Assembly: GCF_005876955.1 (NCBI RefSeq)
Contig: NZ_SSCL01000022.1
Span: 1 to 42,692, forward strand
DNA length: 42,692 nt
Direction: 5' to 3'
Origin: Sinomonas gamaensis
GTDB taxonomy: Bacteria > Actinomycetota > Actinomycetes > Actinomycetales > Micrococcaceae
Shown here: positions 34,424-42,117 of the stretch, one piece after another
Layout: every line of letters starts with the position of its first letter
Numbering within the stretch: position 1 is the first letter of the stretch
The notes under the pieces: generated by a model
The model's database searches: none
Seen by the model: only the letters and a program-made list of their open reading frames with translations
Told to the model about the DNA's origin: nothing
Program-made: the position numbers and the translations under genes

Positions 34424-35146
34424 GTGGAACAATCCCCAGCCATCGAAGCGAAAGGCCTGACCGTGCGCCTGCGGCGGACCGAGGTGCTCCACGAGATCAG
34501 CTTCAGGGTTCCCGAGGGCGGGGTCACCGGGCTTCTGGGACCCTCCGGAAGCGGGAAGAGCACCCTGATGCGCTCCGTCATGGGCGTCCAGCGCATCGCA
34601 TCCGGAACCTTGCACGTCCTTGGCCGCCCGGCGGGCACCCCCGCGCTGCGGCCCCTCGTCGGCTACATGACCCAGGACGCGGCCGTGTACGGCGACCTCA
34701 CCGTGCTCGACAACGTCCGCTACTTCGCCGCGCTCGAGCGCAAGAGCCGAGGCGACGCACGCGAGGCGATTGCCGCCGTCGGCCTCACGGAGTTCGAGAA
34801 GCGCAAGGCCGTCGATCTCTCGGGCGGCCAGTTCAGCCGTGTCTCCCTCGCGTGCGCCCTCGTGGGGAAGCCGCGCGTCCTGGTCCTCGACGAGCCCACC
34901 GTTGGACTCGATCCCGTCCTGCGGGTAGACCTGTGGGAGCGCTTCCGGGCCCTCGCCGACCAAGGCACCACGCTCCTCGTCTCCAGCCACGTGATGGAAG
35001 AGGCGGGGCGATGCGATTCGCTCCTGCTCCTGCGCGACGGCCGGCTGCTCGCCCAGCTCACGCCAGACGAACTGCGCGACCGCGGAAAGAGCCAAGACCT
35101 CGAACAGGCGTTCCTCGGAATCATCCGGGAGGTGCAGCCGGTATGA
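34424..35146 (+). CDS. ABC transporter ATP-binding protein (drug/efflux type)
   Basis: The 240-residue ATPase contains Walker A GPSGSGKST, signature LSGGQFSRVSLACAL, Walker B VLVLDEPTVGLDP and the switch His in SSHVMEEAGRCD. It starts with GTG at 34424, 3 bases after GGAGGG. The permease overlaps its stop (ATGA) and a TetR regulator follows, so this is a self-contained regulated exporter of the DrrAB type. The substrate is unknown. Confidence 0.93.
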   Translation: MEQSPAIEAKGLTVRLRRTEVLHEISFRVPEGGVTGLLGPSGSGKSTLMRSVMGVQRIASGTLHVLGRPAGTPALRPLVGYMTQDAAVYGDLTVLDNVRYFAALERKSRGDAREAIAAVGLTEFEKRKAVDLSGGQFSRVSLACALVGKPRVLVLDEPTVGLDPVLRVDLWERFRALADQGTTLLVSSHVMEEAGRCDSLLLLRDGRLLAQLTPDELRDRGKSQDLEQAFLGIIREVQPV

Positions 35147-35898
35147 ACCCCCGCATGCTCGCGGCGACCACCGCGCGGGTCCTCAATCAGCTCCGGCACG
35201 ACCACCGCAGCATCGCGATGATCCTCGTGGTCCCCTCGGTGCTGCTCGCCGTCGTGTACTGGCTCTTCGAAAACGAGACGCTGCCGCCCGGCATCCCCCG
35301 GACGTTCGACCGGATCGGCCCGATCATGCTCGCGATCTTCCCGTTCGTGATCATGTTCCTCATCACCTCGATCACGATGCTGCGCGAACGGACGTCCGGC
35401 ACGCTCGAACGGCTCATGACCACGCCGATCCACAAGGCGGACCTCCTCTTCGGCTACGGCATCGCGTTCGCGTTCATGGCGGCACTCCAGTCGGCGATCG
35501 CGACGGGCGTCGCCTACTGGGTCTTCGGCCTGGACATCAAGGGGTACGGCGGCCTCGTGGTCCTCGTTGCGGTGGTGAACGCGGTCCTCGGGGTTTCGCT
35601 CGGCCTGTTCTGCAGCGCGTTCGCGCGCACGGAATTCCAAGCCGTCCAGTTCATGCCGATCGTCGTCATCCCGCAGATCCTGCTGTGCGGGCTGTTTGTC
35701 CCCAGGAGCCAGATGAACAGCGTCTTCCAGACCCTGTCCGATTGGATGCCGCTTACCTATTCGGTCAAGGCCCTCCAAGAGATCACGGCGAACGTCGACG
35801 CCACCTCCGAGATGTGGCGCGACCTGACGATCATGGCGATCGTCCTCCTCGGCCTCCTAGCGCTCTCGTCGTTCACGCTGCGGCGCAAGTCCTCGTGA
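35143..35898 (+). CDS. ABC-2 type permease (drug/efflux type)
   Basis: The 251-residue protein has six membrane segments: IAMILVVPSVLLAVVYWLF, a second around MLAIFPFVIMFLITSITM, then FAFMAALQSAIATGVAYWVF, LVVLVAVVNAVLGVSLGLF, and PIVVIPQILLCGLFVP, with the last around LTIMAIVLLGLLALSSFTL. TSGTLERLMTTPIHKADLLFGY is the typical cytoplasmic motif of this family. ATG at 35143 overlaps the ATPase stop. It works with the preceding ATPase. Confidence 0.92.
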   Translation: MNPRMLAATTARVLNQLRHDHRSIAMILVVPSVLLAVVYWLFENETLPPGIPRTFDRIGPIMLAIFPFVIMFLITSITMLRERTSGTLERLMTTPIHKADLLFGYGIAFAFMAALQSAIATGVAYWVFGLDIKGYGGLVVLVAVVNAVLGVSLGLFCSAFARTEFQAVQFMPIVVIPQILLCGLFVPRSQMNSVFQTLSDWMPLTYSVKALQEITANVDATSEMWRDLTIMAIVLLGLLALSSFTLRRKSS

Positions 35899-35908
35899 GG
35901 ACGGCCGG

Positions 35909-36580
35909 ATGATGGCGCGGCCCAAGGGCGGCCCGGACCGGCGCGCAGCAATCGTCGCCGCCGCGACACGCCTCTTCGCGGACGACGGGTACGACGGCGT
36001 GAGCCTGCGCCAGATTGCCCGCGAGGCCGGCGTCGACTCCGCCCTCGTGCACCACTACTTCGAGGGCAAGGAGGACCTCTTCGCTGCCTGCGTCGAATTG
36101 CCCGCGGAGCCAGACGACGTCCTCCACGGGATCGACGAAGTCGCCTCAGCCGAGCGCGGGCGCTTCGTGGCACGCGCTGTGCTCCGCCTGTGGGACGGCC
36201 CACAACAGCGGGCGCTCGCCGCGTTCCTGCGAGGAACCATCAGCTCGACTGTGCGGACCCACCTGCTCGGCAACCTGGTTCAACGCCGGATCCTCGCCCA
36301 CATCGTCGACGGGCTCCCAGGGGACGACGACGAGCGGAGGCTTCGTGCCTCGCTCGCCGCGACGCAGGTGGTGGGGTTCATCCTGGTGCGCTACGTGGTG
36401 CGGATCGAGCCCCTCGCGTCGCTCCCCCTGCAGGACGCCGAGGATCTCCTCGCCCCCGCACTTCAGCGGCTGCTCACCGACCCGCTCCCCGGAAGTCAGA
36501 ACAAGACAGGCCAGAACAAGACAGGTCAGAACAGGACCGTCGCGAAGGTTCCGACCCGTTCGAAGCCGACGCGCTCGTAG
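35909..36580 (+). CDS. TetR-family transcriptional regulator
   Basis: The 223-residue product has the N-terminal helix-turn-helix domain (RRAAIVAAATRLFADDGYDG, then SLRQIAREAGVDSALVHHYF with the recognition helix, then EGKEDLF), and a C-terminal ligand-binding domain to about residue 190. The last 28 residues are a hydrophilic tail ([14 protein letters not shown]) made by a 15-bp tandem repeat and by read-through into the opposite GNAT gene, so its functional length is likely shorter. It is 10 bases after the permease and probably represses its own operon through the operator at 34382-34415. Confidence 0.9.
   Translation: MMARPKGGPDRRAAIVAAATRLFADDGYDGVSLRQIAREAGVDSALVHHYFEGKEDLFAACVELPAEPDDVLHGIDEVASAERGRFVARAVLRLWDGPQQRALAAFLRGTISSTVRTHLLGNLVQRRILAHIVDGLPGDDDERRLRASLAATQVVGFILVRYVVRIEPLASLPLQDAEDLLAPALQRLLTDPLPGSQNKTGQNKTGQNRTVAKVPTRSKPTRS
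36496..36533. repeat. 15-bp tandem repeat at convergent gene ends
   Basis: Units at 36496-36510 and 36511-36525 differ at one base (T/C) and share CAGAACAAGACAGG; a partial third copy (TCAGAACA) starts at 36526. On the minus strand this third copy begins with the GNAT stop TGA, and the first copy holds an in-frame TGA 30 bases downstream. On the plus strand the repeat encodes the NKTGQ tail of the TetR protein. Confidence 0.88.
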
Positions 36581-37407
36581 CACGCCTTCGCCCGGTGGTT
36601 GTAGTCGTTCACGTAGAGGGTCACGATCGGCGCGAGCCGCTGGGCGAAGGCAACGACCGCGGCCATCCCGCCGTGGCTCAGGCCCATCCCCCGGTGCGCC
36701 GGGCTCACCCACACGCCCTGCACCTGGCTCGCGGCCGAGGACACCGCGCCGAGCTCTGCCTTGAAGAGCACGCTCCCGTCATCGTCGAAGCGGGCCATCG
36801 AATGCCCTTGCTGGATGAGCTGTCGGACGCGCCGGTAGTAATTGTCGCTGCCCCCCGCCACCGGCGAATAGCCCACCTCCTCCTCGAACATCGCCACGCA
36901 CGCCGGCGCGACGGCATCGAAGTCGTCGAGGGCGGTGATGCGGACGAGGGGGTCAGGCCTCACAGAGGGGCCACCCTCAATCGCCATGAGGGGCTGGACG
37001 TCCCGCACTTCACGGGCACGCCGGCCTCCCAGTGCGTTGTAGATGCCAAGCGTGGGCTCCGCTGGGCCGAAGATCGACGCGAAGCGCCGGTCGGCCGCCC
37101 GTATGACTCGGGCGAACGCGGCGGCGTGCTCGGGCGCCATGCCGATGGGCACGATGTTCGCCCCAAGCCAGCACGCCCCAGTGAGCCGCCCGTCGCCGTC
37201 GAAAGCGCCGAGGACCTCGGCCCCACTCGGCGTGGGGGCCGCCGACCCGGCCGCCAGCAGATGGGCAGCGATGAAGACGTTCGCGACCGGGTCAAGGGCC
37301 GCGAGTTCGCAGAGCTCGAGGGTGTCCTCGTGCCCGAGCGTGCGGATGAGCGGTTCGTCTTTACGAGACGGTGACCACGGGGCCGCCCGCTGCAGCATCT
37401 TCGCCAT
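36526..37407 (-). CDS. GNAT-family acetyltransferase with DUF4081 N-terminal domain
   Basis: The 293-residue product combines an N-terminal domain (about 25-150, with [19 protein letters not shown]) and a C-terminal GNAT domain (about 160-293) with the acetyl-CoA motif [17 protein letters not shown] and [17 protein letters not shown] near the end. The pair DUF4081-GNAT is common in actinobacteria; the substrate is unknown. ATG at 37407 overlaps the ispG 3' end by 47 bases; an ATG at 37398 is an alternative. Its 3' end overlaps the TetR gene by 55 bases. Confidence 0.9.
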   Translation of the reverse strand: MAKMLQRAAPWSPSRKDEPLIRTLGHEDTLELCELAALDPVANVFIAAHLLAAGSAAPTPSGAEVLGAFDGDGRLTGACWLGANIVPIGMAPEHAAAFARVIRAADRRFASIFGPAEPTLGIYNALGGRRAREVRDVQPLMAIEGGPSVRPDPLVRITALDDFDAVAPACVAMFEEEVGYSPVAGGSDNYYRRVRQLIQQGHSMARFDDDGSVLFKAELGAVSSAASQVQGVWVSPAHRGMGLSHGGMAAVVAFAQRLAPIVTLYVNDYNHRAKACYERVGFERVGTFATVLF

Positions 37408-38527
37408 CGGCCTCCCCCATCTCCTCGGCGATCTTCATCGCCTCTTCGATCAGAGTCTCGACGATCTCGCTCTCGGGCACGGTCTTGATGACCTCGCCCT
37501 TGACGAAGATCTGGCCCTTGCCGTTGCCGGACGCCACCCCGAGATCGGCCTCGCGGGCCTCCCCCGGACCGTTCACCACACACCCCATCACCGCGACTCG
37601 GAGCGGGAATGTCATACCGTCCAGGCCTGCCGTCACCTCGTCGGCGAGCTTGTAGACGTCCACCTGAGCTCGTCCGCACGAAGGGCACGAGACGATCTCA
37701 AGCCTGCGCGGTCGCAGGTTGAGGGACTGGAGGATCTGGATCCCGACTTTGACTTCCTCCACGGGCGGCGCCGAGAGGGAGACGCGGATCGTGTCGCCGA
37801 TGCCCCGGGAGAGCAACGCGCCGAACGCGGTGGCCGACTTGATGGTGCCCTGGAACGCCGGCCCGGCCTCTGTCACCCCTAGGTGGAGCGGCCAGTCGCC
37901 CCGCTCCGCGAGGAGTTCGTACGCACGGACCATCACGACTGGATCGTTGTGCTTGACCGAGATCTTGAAATCGTGGAAGTCGTGCTCCTCGAAGAGGCTC
38001 GCCTCCCAGACCGCACTCTCCACGAGCGCCTCGGGCGTCGCCTTCCCGTACTTCTTGAGGAGGCGGGCGTCCAGCGATCCGGCATTCACGCCGATGCGGA
38101 TCGACGTCCCATGGTCCTTCGCGGCCTGCGCGATCTCCTTGACTTGGTCATCGAACTTCCGGATGTTGCCCGGGTTCACGCGCACTGCCGCACACCCCGC
38201 CTCGATCGCCGCGAAGACGTACTTCGGCTGGAAGTGGATGTCCGCGATGACGGGGATCTGAGACTTCTTCGCGATGATGGGCAGCGCCTCCGCGTCATCT
38301 GCGGAGGGGCAGGCCACGCGGACGATGTCACAGCCCGCTGCCGTGAGTTCGGCGATCTGCTGGAGCGTCGCGTTGATGTCCGTCGTCGGCGTCGTAGTCA
38401 TCGACTGGACGCTGATCGGATACTCGGAGCCGACCCCCACGCTGCCCACGTGGATCTGCCGGGTCTTGCGACGAGGGGCGAGAACGGGCGGCGGGGCGGC
38501 TGGCATTCCGAGGCTGACCGAAGTCAC
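37361..38527 (-). CDS. ispG: 4-hydroxy-3-methylbut-2-en-1-yl diphosphate synthase (flavodoxin)
   Basis: IspG (GcpE) is the penultimate enzyme of the MEP isoprenoid pathway and uses a [4Fe-4S] cluster. The 388-residue product has [14 protein letters not shown] near the N-terminus, [12 protein letters not shown], the cluster-ligand pair in CPSCGR near residue 280, and [11 protein letters not shown] near 315. GTG at 38527 is preceded by AGGAG and gives [12 protein letters not shown]; an earlier start would run into the upstream gene. It shares the region with dxr, another enzyme of the same pathway. Confidence 0.97.
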   Translation of the reverse strand: MTSVSLGMPAAPPPVLAPRRKTRQIHVGSVGVGSEYPISVQSMTTTPTTDINATLQQIAELTAAGCDIVRVACPSADDAEALPIIAKKSQIPVIADIHFQPKYVFAAIEAGCAAVRVNPGNIRKFDDQVKEIAQAAKDHGTSIRIGVNAGSLDARLLKKYGKATPEALVESAVWEASLFEEHDFHDFKISVKHNDPVVMVRAYELLAERGDWPLHLGVTEAGPAFQGTIKSATAFGALLSRGIGDTIRVSLSAPPVEEVKVGIQILQSLNLRPRRLEIVSCPSCGRAQVDVYKLADEVTAGLDGMTFPLRVAVMGCVVNGPGEAREADLGVASGNGKGQIFVKGEVIKTVPESEIVETLIEEAMKIAEEMGEADGEDAAAGGPVVTVS

Positions 38528-38556
38528 GTGAGCTCCTTGTGGGGTGTTGCTTCTGA

Positions 38557-38847
38557 CTAGAACTGCGAGACGAGCGAGCCGCTCACGGGAGTCCATGCGA
38601 CGGTGTTCGTCTCGGCGAGGAGACCTTCGACCGCGAAGGGGTCCTCGGCGAGGAGCGTGTGGAGAGAGTCGGGGTCGTCGGCCTTGAAGAGCAGGAGCGC
38701 CCCGGTGCCATCCTCGTACGGACCGCTCACCAGGAGCTGCCCCTTCTCAGCGACGGTGGCGAGCCAGCCACGGTGATCTGGGCGGACTTCATCTCGACGG
38801 GAGGCGGTGGAGGCATCGTAGCGGTATTCAACGGCGAAGACGGTCAT
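38557..38847 (-). CDS. YciI-like protein
   Basis: A 96-residue protein of the YciI/dimeric alpha-beta barrel family. It starts [12 protein letters not shown] and has [21 protein letters not shown], with the conserved His and Asp that make the presumed active site, then a core of short strands. Function is unknown for most members. TAGGCT six bases before the ATG suggests its own leaderless transcript. Confidence 0.9.
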   Translation of the reverse strand: MTVFAVEYRYDASTASRRDEVRPDHRGWLATVAEKGQLLVSGPYEDGTGALLLFKADDPDSLHTLLAEDPFAVEGLLAETNTVAWTPVSGSLVSQF

Positions 38848-38853
38848 GTCACC

Positions 38854-38859
38854 AGCCTA
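38854..38859 (-). promoter_or_regulatory. Candidate -10 element for the YciI-like gene
   Basis: TAGGCT ends six bases before the ATG at 38847, the same hexamer and spacing as for kynA and nearly that of dapB. Confidence 0.5.
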
Positions 38860-38874
38860 TCCCCACTCGGGGAT
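38859..38874 (-). terminator. Small hairpin between the M50 protease and the YciI-like gene
   Basis: ATCCCC and GGGGAT flank ACTC just after the M50 protease stop. It is short and has no T-run, so it is a weak candidate terminator; one base is shared with the -10 hexamer of the next gene. Confidence 0.35.
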
Positions 38875-38891
38875 GAGCTCAGACAACGGGC

Positions 38892-40199
38892 TCAGCCGAA
38901 CAGCTTCACGGGCTTCACGATGTCGGCGTAGATCAGCAGGACGCTCATGACCATGAGGACGCTCGCCACCGCGTACGTGAGCGGCAGCAGTTTGGCGATA
39001 TCGAACGGCCCCGGATCGGGCCGCTTCCGCCATGCCGCAATCCGCCGTCGTACGCCCTCGTAGAGCGCGCCGGCAACGTGGCCGCCGTCGAGCGGGAGAA
39101 GCGGCACGAGGTTGAACACCGCCAGCGCGAGGTTGACGCCCGCCAGGATCCCCACGAGCGTGGAGATGCGCGCCGAGAGCGGCACGTCTTCGAGCGCCGC
39201 TACCTCGCCCGCCACACGGCCTACGCCCACGACGCTGATGGGCCCGTTCGGGTCACGCGGGGCGGTGCTGAAAGCGGCTTGGGCGACCCCCACAACGCGC
39301 GCCGGGAGATTGACGACGACGCCGGTCACCTGGGCGATGCTCTGGCCCACGGCGGGGAGCACCGCCGTCGCCGGCTGTGGAGTGGTTGCCTGCCGCGAGG
39401 CGATGCCGACAAAGCCGCTTTCCGTCGTCGTCTGCCCGGTCGGGCCCGCCACTGCGACGCGATTCAATACTGGCGTGATGGTGAGGTCGACGTCCTTGCC
39501 ATCCCTGAGGACGCTGATCCCCACGGTCTTCCCGGCCGACGCCCGGATCCACGCGCTGAGCTGGTCCCACCCGGAAACCGCCTTGCCGTCGAAGCGCACC
39601 ACCGTATCGCCTGGCATCAGCCCGGCTGCCGCCGCTGGGGTCTTCGTGCACGTCGAGGTGTCGGTCGGCTGCTGCTGCTGGTTCGCGGAGACCATGCAGG
39701 CAGACACGGAGGCTATCTGGTTGGTCGGCTGTGGGATGCCGAAGCCCATGAGCACGACGGCGGTGAAGATGATCCCCAGGAGGATGTTCATCGCCGGTCC
39801 GCCGAGCATGATGATGATCTTCTTCCAGACCGGAAGCTGGTAGAACAGCCGCCCGTGGTCCTCGGGCCGCACTTCCTCGTGGGCTTGGTCTCGGGCCGCC
39901 TCCGCGAGTCCCTGGAAGATCCCTGTGCTCGACTGCCGCAGAGATCCGTCCCGCCGATTCGGCGGGTACATCCCCACCATTTGAACGTACCCTCCAAGCG
40001 GGAGGGCCTTGATGCCGTACTCCGTCTCGCCCTTGCGCTTCGACCAGATCGTGGGACCGAAGCCGATCATGTAGCGCGTCACGCGCACATTGAACAGCTT
40101 GGCCGGCAGAAGGTGGCCGATCTCGTGGAGCGCAATGGACAGGGCGATTCCCACGGCGACGAACACGACGCCGAGGATGAAGAGGACAGTGGGATTCAT
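38892..40199 (-). CDS. M50 site-2 intramembrane metalloprotease (Rip/RseP type)
   Basis: The 435-residue integral membrane protease has the zinc motif HEIGH at residues 25-29 in the first helix and LLPLDGGHV in the C-terminal part as the second metal-ligand site. A PDZ domain lies between (about 190-260, with GLMPGDTVVRFDGKAV). The family cuts anti-sigma factors and other membrane proteins inside the bilayer (Rip1 of mycobacteria, RseP of E. coli). A long insertion around 85-115 (RRDGSLRQSSTGIF, then DQAHEEVRPEDHGR) is actinobacterial. Its ATG overlaps the dxr stop by one base. Confidence 0.94.
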   Translation of the reverse strand: MNPTVLFILGVVFVAVGIALSIALHEIGHLLPAKLFNVRVTRYMIGFGPTIWSKRKGETEYGIKALPLGGYVQMVGMYPPNRRDGSLRQSSTGIFQGLAEAARDQAHEEVRPEDHGRLFYQLPVWKKIIIMLGGPAMNILLGIIFTAVVLMGFGIPQPTNQIASVSACMVSANQQQQPTDTSTCTKTPAAAAGLMPGDTVVRFDGKAVSGWDQLSAWIRASAGKTVGISVLRDGKDVDLTITPVLNRVAVAGPTGQTTTESGFVGIASRQATTPQPATAVLPAVGQSIAQVTGVVVNLPARVVGVAQAAFSTAPRDPNGPISVVGVGRVAGEVAALEDVPLSARISTLVGILAGVNLALAVFNLVPLLPLDGGHVAGALYEGVRRRIAAWRKRPDPGPFDIAKLLPLTYAVASVLMVMSVLLIYADIVKPVKLFG

Positions 40200-41401
40200 C
40201 AGCTAGCCAAACGCTCGTGGGCGCGCTTCCGTGCCCACTCTTCGGCGGCAAGCACTGATTCCACAGACAGCTCCGAGGAACCGGCATGCTCGGACACCAC
40301 TGCGGCCACAGTGTCGACGATGTCAAGGAAGCCGATCTGCCCCGCGTGGAACGCCTCGACGGCTTCCTCGTTTGCCGCATTGAACACGGCCGGGTAGGTG
40401 CTTCCCTGCTTCGCTGCGTCGCGCGCAAGGTCCACAGCGGGAAAGGCCTGAGCATCGAGTGGCTCGAAGGTCCAGGCGGTTGATTGGGTCCAGTCGCAGG
40501 GCCTCGCCGCGTGGGGCACTCGGTCGGGCCATCCGAGGCCAAGGGCAATTGGCAGCCGCATGTCGGGCGGCGAAGCCTGCGCGATCACCGAGCCATCGGT
40601 GAATTGCACCATCGAGTGCACCACCGACTGTGGATGCACGACGACGTCAATCGCCTCGAGCGCGACACCGAACAGCAGGTGCGCTTCAATGAGTTCGAGA
40701 CCCTTGTTCACAAGGGTCGCCGAGTTGGTCGTCACCACGCGCCCCATGTCCCACGTCGGGTGGTTGAGCGCCTGCGCCGGAGTGACATGGTGGAGCTCTT
40801 CGCGGCTGCGGCCCCGGAACGGCCCGCCCGACGCTGTGAGGATCAGGCGTTCGACCTCCTCTGCCCGACCCGCACGGAGGCACTGGGCAATGGCTGAGTG
40901 CTCTGAGTCCACGGGGACGATCTGACCAGGCCGCGCGGCCCCCGCCACCAGGGCGCCGCCGACAATGAGACTCTCCTTGTTGGCGAGGGCCAGCGTCGCG
41001 CCCGAGGCGAGAGCTGCGAGGGTCGGCGCCAGGCCGATGCTTCCTGTGATCCCGTTCAAGACGACGTCCGCGGGTCCCGCTGGCCCGCTCCATGCGGCGA
41101 CCCGGGTGGAAGCGTCTGGTCCAGCGAACAGCTCCGGCTCGTAGCGCTCAATGCCCTCCGACCTCGCCGCGCTGGCAATCAGGCCGCGGAGTTCGTCAAC
41201 GTTCCCAGCTGCGATCCCCACAGCTTCGGCACGGGTATGCACCGCCTGCAACGCGAGCAGTCCCAGATTCCCTCCGCCCGCGCTCAGAGCCACTACTCTG
41301 AAGCGCTCCGGAGCGCCGTCGACGACGTCGATCGCTTGGGTGCCGATGCTGCCGGTCGAGCCGAGAATGATGACGGAGCGCTGCTCGGCGGGGTTCTGCA
41401 T
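40199..41401 (-). CDS. dxr: 1-deoxy-D-xylulose 5-phosphate reductoisomerase
   Basis: Dxr commits carbon to the MEP isoprenoid pathway. The 400-residue product begins [20 protein letters not shown] with the NADPH-binding loop, then [36 protein letters not shown] with conserved metal and substrate residues, and ASGGPFRG. Length is normal. ATG at 41401 (after TGGAGG) is chosen; a longer in-frame extension has no ribosome site. The M50 protease follows immediately, as in most actinobacteria. Confidence 0.97.
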   Translation of the reverse strand: MQNPAEQRSVIILGSTGSIGTQAIDVVDGAPERFRVVALSAGGGNLGLLALQAVHTRAEAVGIAAGNVDELRGLIASAARSEGIERYEPELFAGPDASTRVAAWSGPAGPADVVLNGITGSIGLAPTLAALASGATLALANKESLIVGGALVAGAARPGQIVPVDSEHSAIAQCLRAGRAEEVERLILTASGGPFRGRSREELHHVTPAQALNHPTWDMGRVVTTNSATLVNKGLELIEAHLLFGVALEAIDVVVHPQSVVHSMVQFTDGSVIAQASPPDMRLPIALGLGWPDRVPHAARPCDWTQSTAWTFEPLDAQAFPAVDLARDAAKQGSTYPAVFNAANEEAVEAFHAGQIGFLDIVDTVAAVVSEHAGSSELSVESVLAAEEWARKRAHERLAS

Positions 41402-41502
41402 GCCTCCAGTAAACCGCAACGGACGCTCAGTGCCGGCCCACCTCAGTGGTCGAGGGGCGTTGCTACGCTCCGACGACACGCACTGACTCTTGGGGGATGT
41501 CA

Positions 41503-42117
41503 ATGGCGCTTCGCCGCTGCCTTCGGTTGTTCCTGACCGTTCTCATTCTGGTCCTTCTGCTGCCGCTGAACGCCTGCGCCGTGGAGTCCCCAGCCTCATC
41601 ATCGGCCCCTTCGGCCACTGCTGACGCCCCACCGACTCCCGATCCACGCCCCACGCCAGCTAGTTCCAAAGGCCCCGCACGGAATCTCCCGCGCCCTGTT
41701 CTGCCCGAGTCCGCGAAGCAGAACACAAAGGAGGGCTTCGAAGCCTTCACGCAGTATTGGTTCGACACGATCACATATGCACTCGAAACCGGAGATAGTG
41801 CTCCCCTAAAAGAGAGCTCGTTGCCCGACTGCAAGATATGCAACGACTACATAGAGCGATCAGCATCTCTCAAGACTTCTGGAAGTTGGGCTGTGGGTCC
41901 AATTTGGAAAACCGAAGACATTCAGGTGGATATGCGAGCAGATTCAAGAGGACAGATCTCCGCCTACTTCTTCCTCATCGAGGCTGATTCCGTCGAGTAC
42001 TCGACGGACGGTTCCGTCAGGAAGACAACGCCGAGATCGTCAAGCGAAGATCCCTTTTCTGTCCGTGCGATTCATCAAGATCTTGGTTGGCGAATCGCCG
42101 AAGTGAAGATGGCATGA
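41503..42117 (+). CDS. DUF6318-family lipoprotein (copy 3)
   Basis: The 204-residue product starts [20 protein letters not shown] followed by LNAC, a signal peptide with lipobox. A linker follows, rich in Pro, Ser and Thr and close to that of the other copies ([20 protein letters not shown]), then [16 protein letters not shown] and CKIC. Copy 1 on the opposite end shares 17 identical bases (TGGTTCGACACGATCAC) in the aromatic stretch. The ATG at 41503 is preferred over 41497 because GGGGG stands six bases upstream and the leader matches copy 2. The next gene overlaps its stop. Confidence 0.85.
   Translation: MALRRCLRLFLTVLILVLLLPLNACAVESPASSSAPSATADAPPTPDPRPTPASSKGPARNLPRPVLPESAKQNTKEGFEAFTQYWFDTITYALETGDSAPLKESSLPDCKICNDYIERSASLKTSGSWAVGPIWKTEDIQVDMRADSRGQISAYFFLIEADSVEYSTDGSVRKTTPRSSSEDPFSVRAIHQDLGWRIAEVKMA

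Noticed and set aside
41402-41413. Leaderless -10 (TTTACT) for dxr
   Set aside because: The hexamer lacks the TAnnnT form and a usable GGAGG is adjacent to the start, so it was left out of the leaderless set.
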